DNA of 42,494 bases from a virus: IMG/VR virus record IMGVR_UViG_3300044712_000988, positions 1 to 42,494 of that record; one strand, 5' to 3'. The notes below the pieces were generated by a model. The model did not search any database, was not told where the DNA came from, and saw only the letters and a list, made by a program, of their open reading frames with translations. Position 1 is the first letter of the stretch, and each line of letters begins with the position of its first letter. The position numbers were made by a program, and so were the translations under genes. Shown one piece after another: positions 6,898 to 14,054 of this stretch.

Positions 6898-7166
6898 GCA
6901 AAACATTACACCGGACAGCGCAAAACCGCAACAATCAAGCAATGGCGAGGTTTGTCCGGGATGTCCGGGATAATTTCTATTGCCTCACATAGCGCGCGCA
7001 CGCGCGAACAGATATATAAAAGCACTGTTACTGTTTTAAAAATCTCCTTGGGAATTAAGATTATCCCGGACAGCCCGGACAAAGTTAATAAATACTTGAA
7101 ACCGTTTTAAAAAAGTTTGTCCGGGGAAGCAGAAAAACCCCGGACAGTGCCCGGACAGCCCGGACA
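6869..7166. repeat. Iteron-like cluster of TGTCCGGG octamers; candidate phage origin
   Basis: Twelve copies: forward TGTCCGGG at 6869, 6878, 6887, 6953, 6962 and 7118; reverse CCCGGACA at 7065, 7074, 7139, 7150 and 7159; and a 7-base CCGGACA at 6911. Several are spaced exactly 9 bp. The left copies are mostly forward and the right copies mostly inverted, flanking an AT-rich stretch (about 6970-7064, with GATATATAAA near 7011) and an alternating GC tract (6992-7006). The position directly after primase and helicase fits a replication origin or a regulator-binding array. The 279 bases between genes hold no coding frame I can support. Confidence 0.7.
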
Positions 7167-7176
7167 AGGAGTAGGG

Positions 7177-7410
7177 ATGAACGCACGAAGCGAATTGCGG
7201 CAAGGGATATCGGGCCTGAATGAGGGCGTGTTGACGGATTTCTTTTATGCTCTGCTCAACAGCGCCAAGCGACATGAGACCGTCGAGATCCTTTACCATG
7301 ACTACGTAGACTTCTGCCATGCCCGCGACGTTGAGCCTGGCAGCCAGGGAACGTTCAGCGAGATATTCAACCGCCTGGTCGAGAAGATCGGCAGAGAGAT
7401 CGTGCAATGA
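7177..7410 (+). CDS. Hypothetical protein, 77 aa
   Basis: ATG 7177 follows AAGGAG (7166-7171), which touches the last CCCGGACA repeat, so whatever binds the repeats could also control this gene. The product looks all-helical: LRQGISGLNEGVLTDFFYALLNSAKR, then TVEILYHDYVDFCHARDVE and IFNRLVEKIGREIV. No domain recognised. A role tied to replication is suggested only by location. Confidence 0.55.
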   Translation: MNARSELRQGISGLNEGVLTDFFYALLNSAKRHETVEILYHDYVDFCHARDVEPGSQGTFSEIFNRLVEKIGREIVQ

Positions 7411-7516
7411 CAAGCACGGCAACAATGTCACGGGTCCTTCCTGGAGATAAAAACCTCTGCGGACACGCAAGCGCGCGGGCTTTTCGCGCGAAATGATTTT
7501 TTCGAGGTCCGGAAAT

Positions 7517-7942
7517 ATGGAACGTGGACGAATCATAGCACCATCTTCGGCCTTGCTGTTTACCGGGCAAACACTTCCGCACTTCACACCGGCCGAAGCG
7601 ATGGCACAGTTGTCGGCTCCCCTCCTCGATGAGGATGCGTGCCGCGGCTGGATCCTCCGGATGATTCACCGGGAGCATGGGCCGCGCTGCCCTCACTGCC
7701 AGTCGGCCGAGATCTCCGTAGAGTCATTCTGGCGGGGCCGGCGGATCCGGTGCCCAGGGTGCGGGGGATGGTTTACCGCGTCAACGGGGACGATCCTGGC
7801 ATGGTCCGCCCTGGGCTTCCGGGAGATTTACCTCCTGGGGGTCCTGATCGGCATGGGCCTGGCCGACACGGCGATCGCCGATCGCCTCCAGATCAATCGC
7901 AAAACCGTCGCCGAGTGGCGCCGGAAACTCAAGGGAGTCTGA
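7517..7942 (+). CDS. Zinc-ribbon plus HTH protein resembling the transposase zinc-ribbon family
   Basis: Residues about 50-90 form a zinc ribbon (CPHCQSAEI ... CPGCGGWFTASTGTIL) of the kind found at the N-terminus of IS1595/IS1-type transposases. Residues 110-141 are a helix-turn-helix (GLADTAIADRLQINRKTVAEWRRKL). There is no DDE nuclease domain, and at 141 residues it is complete, so it is not a transposase fragment in the usual sense. It is best read as a DNA-binding regulator. Start chosen at 7517 for the GAGG 9 bases upstream; an in-frame ATG at 7493 lacks one. It could be the protein that binds the nearby octamer repeats, which is inference. Confidence 0.6.
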   Translation: MERGRIIAPSSALLFTGQTLPHFTPAEAMAQLSAPLLDEDACRGWILRMIHREHGPRCPHCQSAEISVESFWRGRRIRCPGCGGWFTASTGTILAWSALGFREIYLLGVLIGMGLADTAIADRLQINRKTVAEWRRKLKGV

Positions 7943-8029
7943 CGGCCGTCGGGCATACTCTTCTGGCCAGCGGTTCGTTCCAGGGGAGTAGGGATAAAAA
8001 GGGCGCGCGCGGCGGGGGAGGGGCGGAGA

Positions 8030-9115
8030 GTGAAATTATCGGTTACTCGTGACAGCTTCAAAGAGGTCCTCGACGGGCTGTATAAGATCGTCGAGAAGAA
8101 ATCAACCTTCCCCGTCCTGTCGCACCTGCACCTGCGAACCGATGAAGATATCCTGGAGGTATGCGCCACGGACCTGAACATCCGTAAGAGCGTGCGGATA
8201 GAAGCCATCATCGATGAGCCCGGGGAGGCGCTTCTCCCCGCGACAATCCTGCGGGACATGGTTTCCGCTGCCTCCCTGGAGAGGATCGAGATCGAAACTA
8301 TCGGCGGACACCGGGTCGCTGCCAGCGCCGGGGAATACCTGGTCAAGATTTCCGGCCTCGATCCTGCCGAATTCCCGCAACCGCCCGCCGATGCCGCCGA
8401 AGAAACCATCGAGATCGAGGCGAAAGACCTGCAGGATATGGTCAATGCCTGCGGATATGCCGCGTCCCGGGACGATTCCAAATGCCATATCAGCGGTGTC
8501 CGCCTCTCCAGCCGCGCCGGGATAGCCTATGCCACAGCCACCGACGGCAACCGGCTTTCCGTGGCCGGCAAACGGCTGCATCAGGCGCTTTCCCTTCCCG
8601 TCACCGTTCCGGTCAAAGGTATGGAAGAGATCCTGCGCCTCGACGACGCTCCCGTTTCCGTGACCCGGGGGGAGAGATACATCGGCCTGACCCAGGGGGG
8701 AATGAGCGTCACCATCCGGCTCCAGGAAGGAGAATTCCCCGATGTTGCCCGGGTGATCCGTTCCGAAAGCCCCGTCATGGTCACCCTGGACGGCCCGGAT
8801 TTCCTCGCCGCGGTCAAGAGGACCGCGTTGTTCGGCAGCAAACAGAAACTCACCCTCTCCATCCAGAAAACATTCATCATCCTTTCCGCCGGGAACAGTG
8901 AAAACGAGGCCACAGATTCAGTCGAATGCGACCTCCACGGGGATCCCCTCGACATCAGCTTCAACGCCCGGTACCTGATCGAGGCCCTTTCCGCGCTCCC
9001 TGTCGGCGATATCTTCCTCAACCTTTGCGACGAAACCTCGGCCGTGGTCATCATTCCCGGTAACATGGCCGGTTGGGATGAGCGCCTGTGCGTCATCATG
9101 CCCATGCGGAGCTAA
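8030..9115 (+). CDS. dnaN: Phage-encoded DNA polymerase III beta subunit (sliding clamp)
   Basis: A 361-residue full-length clamp covering all three DnaN domains. The start (MKLSVTRDSFKEVL), the domain 2 segment (AYATATDGNRLSVAGK, matching the ATDGHRL signature) and the end (VVIIPGNMAGWDERLCVIMPMRS, matching the MPMR-type C-terminus) are diagnostic. GTG start with GGAGGGG about 6 bases upstream. The clamp encircles DNA and tethers polymerases. No phage polymerase or clamp loader is visible, so it would have to be loaded by, and compete for, host proteins. It sits between replication and packaging genes on the same strand, 1 base ahead of the small terminase gene. Confidence 0.92.
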   Translation: MKLSVTRDSFKEVLDGLYKIVEKKSTFPVLSHLHLRTDEDILEVCATDLNIRKSVRIEAIIDEPGEALLPATILRDMVSAASLERIEIETIGGHRVAASAGEYLVKISGLDPAEFPQPPADAAEETIEIEAKDLQDMVNACGYAASRDDSKCHISGVRLSSRAGIAYATATDGNRLSVAGKRLHQALSLPVTVPVKGMEEILRLDDAPVSVTRGERYIGLTQGGMSVTIRLQEGEFPDVARVIRSESPVMVTLDGPDFLAAVKRTALFGSKQKLTLSIQKTFIILSAGNSENEATDSVECDLHGDPLDISFNARYLIEALSALPVGDIFLNLCDETSAVVIIPGNMAGWDERLCVIMPMRS

Positions 9116-9116
9116 C

Positions 9117-9848
9117 GTGCCTGCTGATCTGCCCGAAATACCGGCCGTCGATTCCCTCGAGACAGCCCTCGATTCCCGCGAACGGGAATTGCAGTCCGCC
9201 GTCGACGCCGCATTCGACCAGGCAAAGCGCAAGCCCACCCAGGCGAACCGCAGGGTATGGCGCGATGCCTGCGCCGCCCTCGATCGCTTCAAGTCAGATC
9301 GCCGGGATTCCGGCACCTCGGCAGAGCGCTTTTTCGACGGCCCCCCCGAGGCCCTCGAATACCTGGAAGCCCAGCAGTGGAAGATCGGCAAGACAAAATT
9401 TTACGACGACCTTAAGAACAGGGTGATCGAGCGGCGGGAAGACGGCAGAATCTCCATCCTTGCCCTGGACGAATACACCCGCTGCCTGTCCAAACTCGAC
9501 GGAACCCCGGGACACATGGCCGGCCGCAGTCTCCAGGAGCAGAAAACTATACAGGAGATCGAGCGGATCCGGATCGACCGGGAGATGCGGGAAGTCCGCC
9601 TCCACGCCGAGCGGGGCGAATGGGTGCCGCGCTCCGATGTCGAGATAGAACTGGCCAAGCGGACAAACTATCTCCGCAGCGACCTCAAGAACATCTTCCG
9701 CGCCCTGGCCGGCGAGATCATCAAAGTGACCAAAGGCGACCCCTCCACCATTCCCGCCCTGATCACCTGGGGGGCCGGCGAAGGCGGTGCGGTAGACGAA
9801 ATCATGGACCGGTACAGCCGGCCGATCAAGGGATTCGAAGATGACTGA
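9117..9848 (+). CDS. Putative small terminase subunit
   Basis: GTG 9117 starts one base after the dnaN stop, with CGGAG just upstream. The N-terminal half is helical and acidic. Residues about 75-125 hold an HTH-like segment (ALEYLEAQQWKIGKTKFYDDLKNRVI, then ISILALDEYTRCLSKL) typical of phage Nu1-like DNA-recognition proteins. A coiled-coil-like region follows (RIRIDREMREVRLHAERGEW). Position upstream of a GpA-type large subunit supports the call. Two AT-rich genes separate it from the large subunit. It would recognise the packaging site. Confidence 0.6.
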   Translation: MPADLPEIPAVDSLETALDSRERELQSAVDAAFDQAKRKPTQANRRVWRDACAALDRFKSDRRDSGTSAERFFDGPPEALEYLEAQQWKIGKTKFYDDLKNRVIERREDGRISILALDEYTRCLSKLDGTPGHMAGRSLQEQKTIQEIERIRIDREMREVRLHAERGEWVPRSDVEIELAKRTNYLRSDLKNIFRALAGEIIKVTKGDPSTIPALITWGAGEGGAVDEIMDRYSRPIKGFEDD

Positions 9849-10203
9849 CTTGGAACTAAGTCCAAGGGAGGCATGGCAACGTAAACTGATTACTTTCAGA
9901 CGGTATTTGTTGAGTAAATATAGATACCAGGTTGAAGTCAGTGAAAGGATAATTCTCAGAATTTTGAGGAAAAAGATAATAACCCTGCCATGTGAGGGAG
10001 AAGCTATTATTGAAAGAATGGGAGGTCTACGTAAAAGGTTTGAACATTACAACATAACTAACAGTGTTACTATTTATTACGGTAAAAATAAAATACAACA
10101 TTATCATTGTGATGAGTTTTCAAAAGCGCAATTAAGTAACCGTTTGGCTGCAATGTGCAGGGTAGCAGAAATAGAAATCCAAAACATAAAACGGGGGGGA
10201 TGA
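9841..10203 (+). CDS. AT-rich inserted phage gene, 120 aa, unknown
   Basis: Overlaps the small terminase stop by 8 bases. The product is basic and mixed alpha/beta: KLITFRRYLLSKYRYQVEVSERII, LPCEGEAIIERMGGLRKRFEHYN, then TIYYGKNKIQHYHCDEFSKAQL. Base composition is visibly richer in A and T than the flanking terminase genes, with AAA, ATA and TTA codons. I do not recognise the family. The pairing with the next gene, 3 bases away and equally AT-rich, suggests they were acquired together. Confidence 0.55.
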   Translation: MTDLELSPREAWQRKLITFRRYLLSKYRYQVEVSERIILRILRKKIITLPCEGEAIIERMGGLRKRFEHYNITNSVTIYYGKNKIQHYHCDEFSKAQLSNRLAAMCRVAEIEIQNIKRGG

Positions 10204-10206
10204 GTC

Positions 10207-10593
10207 ATGGGAATCTTAGAAACTGAGATTATGGAACTGCGTAAGTTGATAACAGACGTTAAAGAAAAGCAGGTTGATATTGAAACGGCAAGAACCGTGA
10301 TTGGAATTTACAACCAAGTGTCAAAAAGGGTGAGCCACATAATTCAGGTTGCATCAATATCTGCCAAGTATGGAGATAGGGATAAGACATGGAATAAGAT
10401 TTTGAATAAGAACCTGCTGTCGAGCGGTGCTATAGAATGCAAGGAAGTCGGAGAAGAGGTAGTCAAGTGCGCAGACCAGGGCGGTAAACTGATAACCCGT
10501 GAGGAATGCCTTGACCACTCTGGCTTGGAACGGAACATTGACCGTTGCCAGAATTGTGAGCAATTTTCCATCACAAGAAAAACGTTTCCTTGA
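10207..10593 (+). CDS. AT-rich inserted phage gene with C-terminal Cys cluster, 128 aa
   Basis: GGGGGG precedes ATG 10207. The N-terminal 60 residues are helical (ETEIMELRKLITDVKEKQ, VDIETARTVIGIYNQVSKRV). The C-terminal third holds four spaced cysteines (VKCADQ, REECLD, DRCQNCEQF) that look like a metal site. It ends 9 bases before the large terminase start. Phage proteins of this general plan occur near terminases, but I cannot assign a function. Confidence 0.55.
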   Translation: MGILETEIMELRKLITDVKEKQVDIETARTVIGIYNQVSKRVSHIIQVASISAKYGDRDKTWNKILNKNLLSSGAIECKEVGEEVVKCADQGGKLITREECLDHSGLERNIDRCQNCEQFSITRKTFP

Positions 10594-10602
10594 TAGGATA
10601 AC

Positions 10603-12663
10603 ATGTCCAACCTCGCCCACAAACTTCCCGATCCTCCCCCCCGCGACTTCACCTGGCTCCCGGGAGAGATCGAAGTGCTCCGCAAAAAAGAGCCACTCCC
10701 CAATGGCGCTGCCGACTGGGCACCGCGGCACCGTGTCATCTCCCGGTCCTCACGCCCCGGCCCCTATCGCCACGAAAACTCCCCCTACTTCTACGGCCTC
10801 ATGGTCCTTTACTCCCGGCCCTGGCTCCGTGAGCTCACCCTCTGCGCCGGGTCCCAGCTCGGCAAGACCGACGGCCTCCTCTACAACACCCACGGCTACG
10901 ACGTCCATTACGATCCAGGGGATACCCTCTTCGTCATGCCCACCCGGGACACCACCAAAGACGTCTCCCTCGACCGCGTCGACGACATGTACGACAGTTG
11001 CGACGTGCTCCGGGCCATGAAGAGCCGCAACCCCGACGACACCAGCATGACCCGCAAGAAACTGCGCAACGGCGTCGTCTCCTACTTCGGCTGGGCCGGT
11101 TCCGATGCTGTCCTCGCCTCCAAGCCCATCAAGTACGTCAAGATCGACGAGGCCGACCTCGTCGGCCGGCGCTCCATGAACCTGGCCCGCGCGCGCTTCC
11201 GCACCTTCCGCCACGAATACAAATTCATCGCCGTATCCAAGCCCTCCTACGACGACGGCCCGATCTGGGAAGACCTCAACGCCTCCCATGCCATCTTTGA
11301 CTTCCATGTCGCCTGCCCCCACTGCGACCACGACCAGGTCATGAACTTCGCCCAGTTCCGCTGGACCGAAGGGGTCACCGACCCCCGAAAGATCGAGATG
11401 ACCGGCGATGCCTGGTACGAATGCGGCGAATGCGGCAAGCCCTGGAGCGAGTACGACCGCGACGAAGCAGTCAAGGCCGCCATGCAGGATGGCGAATACG
11501 GCGGGTGGAAGCCCCGCCAGTTGTGCGCCTGCTGCGATATCCAGATGGTAGACGGCCGTTGCCCCAAGTGCCGCGGCGAAGAGGCCGCCCCGATCCCCGC
11601 CGAACCCGAGCATGCCGGGGCGCACCTGCCCGCCTTCTATTCCCCCTACGTCCTCTTTGCCGACATCGTCGCCGATTACCTCCGCTACCTCCAGGACCCG
11701 GCCGCCCGCGAAAACGAAAAGACCCCCAGCAACGCCGAGAAATTCTGGTGCGACGACTGCGCCCTCCCCATCCGCACCAGCCAGGACGGCGAAACCCTCA
11801 GCGAACAGACCCTCTACGATCGCCGCGAATGGTACAGCCCCAAAGGTGCCAGGTGGGAAATCCCCCTGGCGGCCGCGCTCCTCACCGCCTTTGTCGACGT
11901 CCAGGGCAACCGCCTGGAGATCGAGGTCGAAGCCTGGGGGATGAAAAAAGAAAACTGGGGGATCTGTCATGAAGTCCTGCCCGGCAACCCGGAAAAAGAA
12001 GAAGTCTGGCGGGACCTCGAAGAGCGGTTTCTCGAACGCACCTGGCGCCACGAGTCCGGCGTCGAGATGACCATCACCGCCCTGGCTGTCGATTCCGGCT
12101 ACCTCCCCGACATGGTCTACAAATTCGTCAAGAAGTGGCGCAAGCGGCGCAAGGTCTACGCAACCAAAGGTTGGGCCATGCCGGGCAAGCCGATCAAGGG
12201 CAAACCCTCCATGAACAACAGCTACAAAATCCCCGTCTACATGATCGGCACCGAAGCGGCCAAAGACACCATCTTCGGCTGGCTCGACGTGGCCGAGCCC
12301 GGCCCCTACTACCGGCATTTCTCCCGGGCCTATGGCTACGAGTTCTTCCGCCAGCTCTGTAGCGAAGAGGGCAAAACCAAAAAAGACAAGCGCGGCCGCT
12401 CCGTCAAAGTCTACGAGATCCGCAAAGGGTACAACCGGAACGAAGGCCTCGACCTGGTCGTCGGCAACCTGGCGGCGTACGAGATCCTGAATCCCGTCAT
12501 GGAGCGCCTGGTGGAAAACCTCAAGGCCGGCGGCACCGGCCGGCGACCAAAGGTCAAAGACAGCGACAACGAGTCCCGAGTCACAAGTCACGAGTCCCGA
12601 GTCCCGAGCCCCGAGTCCCGAAACTCAACCGGCGAGCGTGGCCGGCCGAACTGGAGGAAATAA
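10603..12663 (+). CDS. Terminase large subunit, GpA family
   Basis: The 686-residue packaging motor. Walker A is AGSQLGKT at 82-89 and Walker B VKIDEAD at 179-185. Two zinc clusters follow (CPHCDHD with CGECGKPW, then CACCDIQ with CPKCRGEE), as in lambda gpA relatives. The C-terminal nuclease part is visible as FVDVQGNRLEIEVEAWG and ALAVDSGYLPDMV, carrying the acidic metal ligands. It packages DNA into the prohead through the portal and cuts it to length. The last 35 residues are translated from a 7-bp-period repeat (12571-12626), giving an SRV/ESR-rich tail unlike the rest of the protein and probably dispensable. Confidence 0.93.
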   Translation: MSNLAHKLPDPPPRDFTWLPGEIEVLRKKEPLPNGAADWAPRHRVISRSSRPGPYRHENSPYFYGLMVLYSRPWLRELTLCAGSQLGKTDGLLYNTHGYDVHYDPGDTLFVMPTRDTTKDVSLDRVDDMYDSCDVLRAMKSRNPDDTSMTRKKLRNGVVSYFGWAGSDAVLASKPIKYVKIDEADLVGRRSMNLARARFRTFRHEYKFIAVSKPSYDDGPIWEDLNASHAIFDFHVACPHCDHDQVMNFAQFRWTEGVTDPRKIEMTGDAWYECGECGKPWSEYDRDEAVKAAMQDGEYGGWKPRQLCACCDIQMVDGRCPKCRGEEAAPIPAEPEHAGAHLPAFYSPYVLFADIVADYLRYLQDPAARENEKTPSNAEKFWCDDCALPIRTSQDGETLSEQTLYDRREWYSPKGARWEIPLAAALLTAFVDVQGNRLEIEVEAWGMKKENWGICHEVLPGNPEKEEVWRDLEERFLERTWRHESGVEMTITALAVDSGYLPDMVYKFVKKWRKRRKVYATKGWAMPGKPIKGKPSMNNSYKIPVYMIGTEAAKDTIFGWLDVAEPGPYYRHFSRAYGYEFFRQLCSEEGKTKKDKRGRSVKVYEIRKGYNRNEGLDLVVGNLAAYEILNPVMERLVENLKAGGTGRRPKVKDSDNESRVTSHESRVPSPESRNSTGERGRPNWRK
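12571..12626. repeat. Heptad repeat inside the 3' end of the large terminase gene
   Basis: Eight tandem 7-bp units of the form GAGTCCC, GAGTCAC, AAGTCAC, GAGTCCC, GAGTCCC, GAGCCCC, GAGTCCC, GAAACTC. It is the same kind of degenerate short-period array seen between the late genes, here read as codons. Seven is not a multiple of three, so consecutive units are read in different frames. Confidence 0.85.
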
Positions 12664-12666
12664 AAC

Positions 12667-12906
12667 ATGACACGTCCGTCAACCTTGGCCCGCGAACCGC
12701 AACGATCAACCTGCAACGTTGAGCAGGCCCGCGAAAAACTGTGCCGGGACAAGCCGCCGTCACGCCAGCACATCTACAACCTGTTCAACCGTGGGGATCT
12801 GGAGGGGTACTTTGTGGGAGACGGCCGGGGGCTGCGGATATTCGTCGATTCCATCGAGGCGTACCGGTTGCGGCAGACGGGAGAAGCGTTGATGGGGGCA
12901 TCATGA
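12667..12906 (+). CDS. Small HTH/excisionase-like DNA-binding protein, 79 aa
   Basis: GGAGG precedes ATG 12667. Residues 17-70 fit a MerR/excisionase-type helix-turn-helix with wing (VEQAREKLCRDKPPSRQHIYNLFNRGDLEGYFVGDG, then LRIFVDSIEAYR). Such genes are common next to terminases. The role is probably DNA binding, either regulatory or in packaging. It is the last phage gene before the integron; its stop (12904-12906) marks the left limit of the inserted region. Confidence 0.6.
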   Translation: MTRPSTLAREPQRSTCNVEQAREKLCRDKPPSRQHIYNLFNRGDLEGYFVGDGRGLRIFVDSIEAYRLRQTGEALMGAS

Positions 12907-13149
12907 AGGTTTTACAGAGTTGGGAGAACGTGGCGGCGGATGAGCGGCCCCCGCGCAGCGGGAGACCGTTTCTATCCGCTGGTTCGGCGCGCCTGCCGTT
13001 GGCTAAGATGACCATGTTCCTGGCGCGCCGGGGAAATGATTCATCGGTGGCAATCGCGGGCCGGACTAGCGAACTACAGTTCTCAGGGGTTGATTTTAAA
13101 GCGCGCGCAGTTGACTTTGGTTCAGACCGCGTAGCGGAAAGGAAAGTAT
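12907..13149. other. Left boundary of the integron; candidate attI region
   Basis: These 243 bases have no convincing gene. A frame opens at ATG 12903 for 96 codons, but its product is compositionally unremarkable and overlaps the first cassette. If cassettes enter at the 5' end of the array, attI must lie here. Candidate core sites are GTTGACT at 13111-13117 (6 of 7 bases of GTTRRRY) and GTTCAGA at 13121-13127. The stretch also holds inverted copies of two pieces of the first attC (12928-12950 and 13089-13107). The text ACCGCGTAGCG at 13127-13137 recurs in attC3 (14942-14952). Confidence 0.4.
12928..13107. repeat. Left inverted copies of attC1 segments
   Basis: Positions 12928-12950 (begins GAACGTGGCGG) are the exact reverse complement of 13741-13763, and 13089-13107 (begins GGTTGATTTT) of 13718-13736. 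A shorter third match joins GTTCGGCGCGCCT near 12984 to AGGCGCGCCGAAC near 13785. On the right the first two pieces are almost adjacent; on the left they are split by about 138 bp, so one side has an insertion or the other a deletion. Confidence 0.8.
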
Positions 13150-13527
13150 ATGAAAGCATGCCCATTTTGTGGACAACTGCCAATTCAGTGTGACGAGCCT
13201 GATTTTTGGCGAATATTGCATGCGGATGATTGCTGGATAGTTTCTACTGGTCAAATTACAGAGGAATGTTGCCAGTATATAACTTGCAAACAGGACGCCG
13301 ATAGTTGGAGTAAAAGAGTGTGTGAACAGGGTTGTGAACTGGCCAAAAAAGAGAAGGCAGTTAGGTCGGCATACAACGATTTGCTAAAGCGTGTCCACTT
13401 TGACGAAACAACCCCGCCGGGCGAGAGGTGGCACATCATGGCGATACTGGGAGAGCTGATGCAGGAGAACAAGCTCTTAAAGTACGAGAATGCTGCGCTG
13501 AATATACTCAACGAAGGCGGAGAATAA
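13150..13527 (+). CDS. Cassette A gene 1: Lar-like zinc ribbon with helical tail, 125 aa
   Basis: Starts MKACPFCGQLP, the hallmark opening of the Lar (restriction alleviation) zinc-ribbon family, with AAGGA a few bases upstream. A second cysteine set follows (EECCQYITC, RVCEQGCELAKK). Residues 65-125 form a long helical segment (AVRSAYNDLLKRVHF, ILGELMQENKLLKYENAAL) absent from plain Lar proteins. Codon use is more AT-rich than the phage late genes, consistent with cassette import. Lar from the Rac prophage modulates type I restriction; the same role here is inference. Confidence 0.6.
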   Translation: MKACPFCGQLPIQCDEPDFWRILHADDCWIVSTGQITEECCQYITCKQDADSWSKRVCEQGCELAKKEKAVRSAYNDLLKRVHFDETTPPGERWHIMAILGELMQENKLLKYENAALNILNEGGE

Positions 13528-13529
13528 TT

Positions 13530-13691
13530 ATGAAACCATGTCCGTTCTGTGGAGGCAAGGAAACCTACGTAGACCATGTCGTTATCGATGACGGATACGT
13601 GTATTTCCGCGTTTGCAAGAAATGCGAATGCGAAGGGCCTGTGGCTGATAGTGTGGAAGGAGCAAAAAAGAAATGGGATGAAAGGGTTTAA
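13530..13691 (+). CDS. Cassette A gene 2: Lar family protein, 53 aa
   Basis: MKPCPFCGGKETYV, then FRVCKKCECEGPVADSVEGAKKKWDERV, is a complete Lar-type single zinc ribbon (CPFC ... CKKC) with the usual EG-A-KKWDER end, at the family's typical length. It starts 2 bases after the previous stop. The TAA stop lies inside the first base-paired box of attC1 (GTTTAAC, 13686-13692), as expected for a cassette gene. Predicted to protect incoming phage DNA from host restriction, by analogy to Lar. Confidence 0.75.
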   Translation: MKPCPFCGGKETYVDHVVIDDGYVYFRVCKKCECEGPVADSVEGAKKKWDERV

Positions 13692-13838
13692 CGCCTTTAT
13701 CGGGCTGAAAGCCCGATGCGCGCTTTAAAATCAACCTTTAGCCGCTCATCCGCCGCCACGTTCGGCACGACGAGCGGAGCGAGGCGCGCCGAACGGGTTG
13801 CCGGTGTGCGGCCTGACCGCACCACTGGCGGGTTATGC
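13686..13838 (+). other. attC: attC1 (end of cassette A), unusually long
   Basis: R'' GTTTAAC at 13686-13692 matches RYYYAAC exactly; R' GTTATGC lies at 13832-13838. Flanking pairs AACGCC (13690-13695) and GGCGGGTT (13827-13834) form the outer stem. Inside are a perfect ATCGGGCT/AGCCCGAT hairpin (13699-13717) and a GTTCGGC/GCCGAAC pair. The length of 153 bp is above the usual range and suggests a composite site or an insertion between the arms. Confidence 0.65.
13718..13763. repeat. Right inverted copies matching 12928-13107
   Basis: GCGCGCTTTAAAATCAACC (13718-13736) and the 23 bases at 13741-13763 are exact reverse complements of 13089-13107 and 12928-12950. Together with the left copies they bracket cassette A, which could make it a separately mobile or invertible unit. 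Confidence 0.8.
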
Positions 13839-13865
13839 CCGTCAGGTGCCACGGAGAAAATGAAG

Positions 13866-14054
13866 ATGACCTATCCAAAAATTAAACAGTGCCCTACATG
13901 TGGAGAATCTGGAGACAATCTGAGTGTCTACACCTACGATAGCGGCGGAAGGCATGTCGAGTGCAACAAGTGCCACTATCTCGGCCCGTGCGGAGGAAGC
14001 ATCTTATCCGCGATCCGGTTGCATAACGAACGCTGCACGAAAGGACAGCCATGA
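13866..14054 (+). CDS. Cassette B gene 1: zinc-ribbon protein, Lar-like, 62 aa
   Basis: Start ATG 13866 is preferred over 13860 because GGAG (13853-13856) is then 9 bases away. Motifs are IKQCPTCGESGD, then HVECNKCHYLGPCGG and a helix (SAIRLHNERC), matching the CPxC...CxxC...GP layout of Lar-like ribbons. The cassette begins with TTATGC right after the attC1 crossover point. It ends in an ATGA overlap with the DUF551-like gene, so the cassette carries two coupled genes. Confidence 0.6.
   Translation: MTYPKIKQCPTCGESGDNLSVYTYDSGGRHVECNKCHYLGPCGGSILSAIRLHNERCTKGQP

Noticed and set aside
7517-7942. Insertion sequence transposase
   Set aside because: Only zinc ribbon and HTH are present; there is no DDE domain and no terminal inverted repeats were seen.
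10750-12591. Open frame of 613 codons on the minus strand
   Set aside because: It mirrors the large terminase codons in a GC-rich gene; the plus-strand product has Walker and zinc motifs, while the minus product is low-complexity.
12903-13193. Protein-coding gene of 96 codons at the start of the integron
   Set aside because: The product has no recognisable features, overlaps the first cassette gene, and the DNA is better explained by attC-related inverted repeats.
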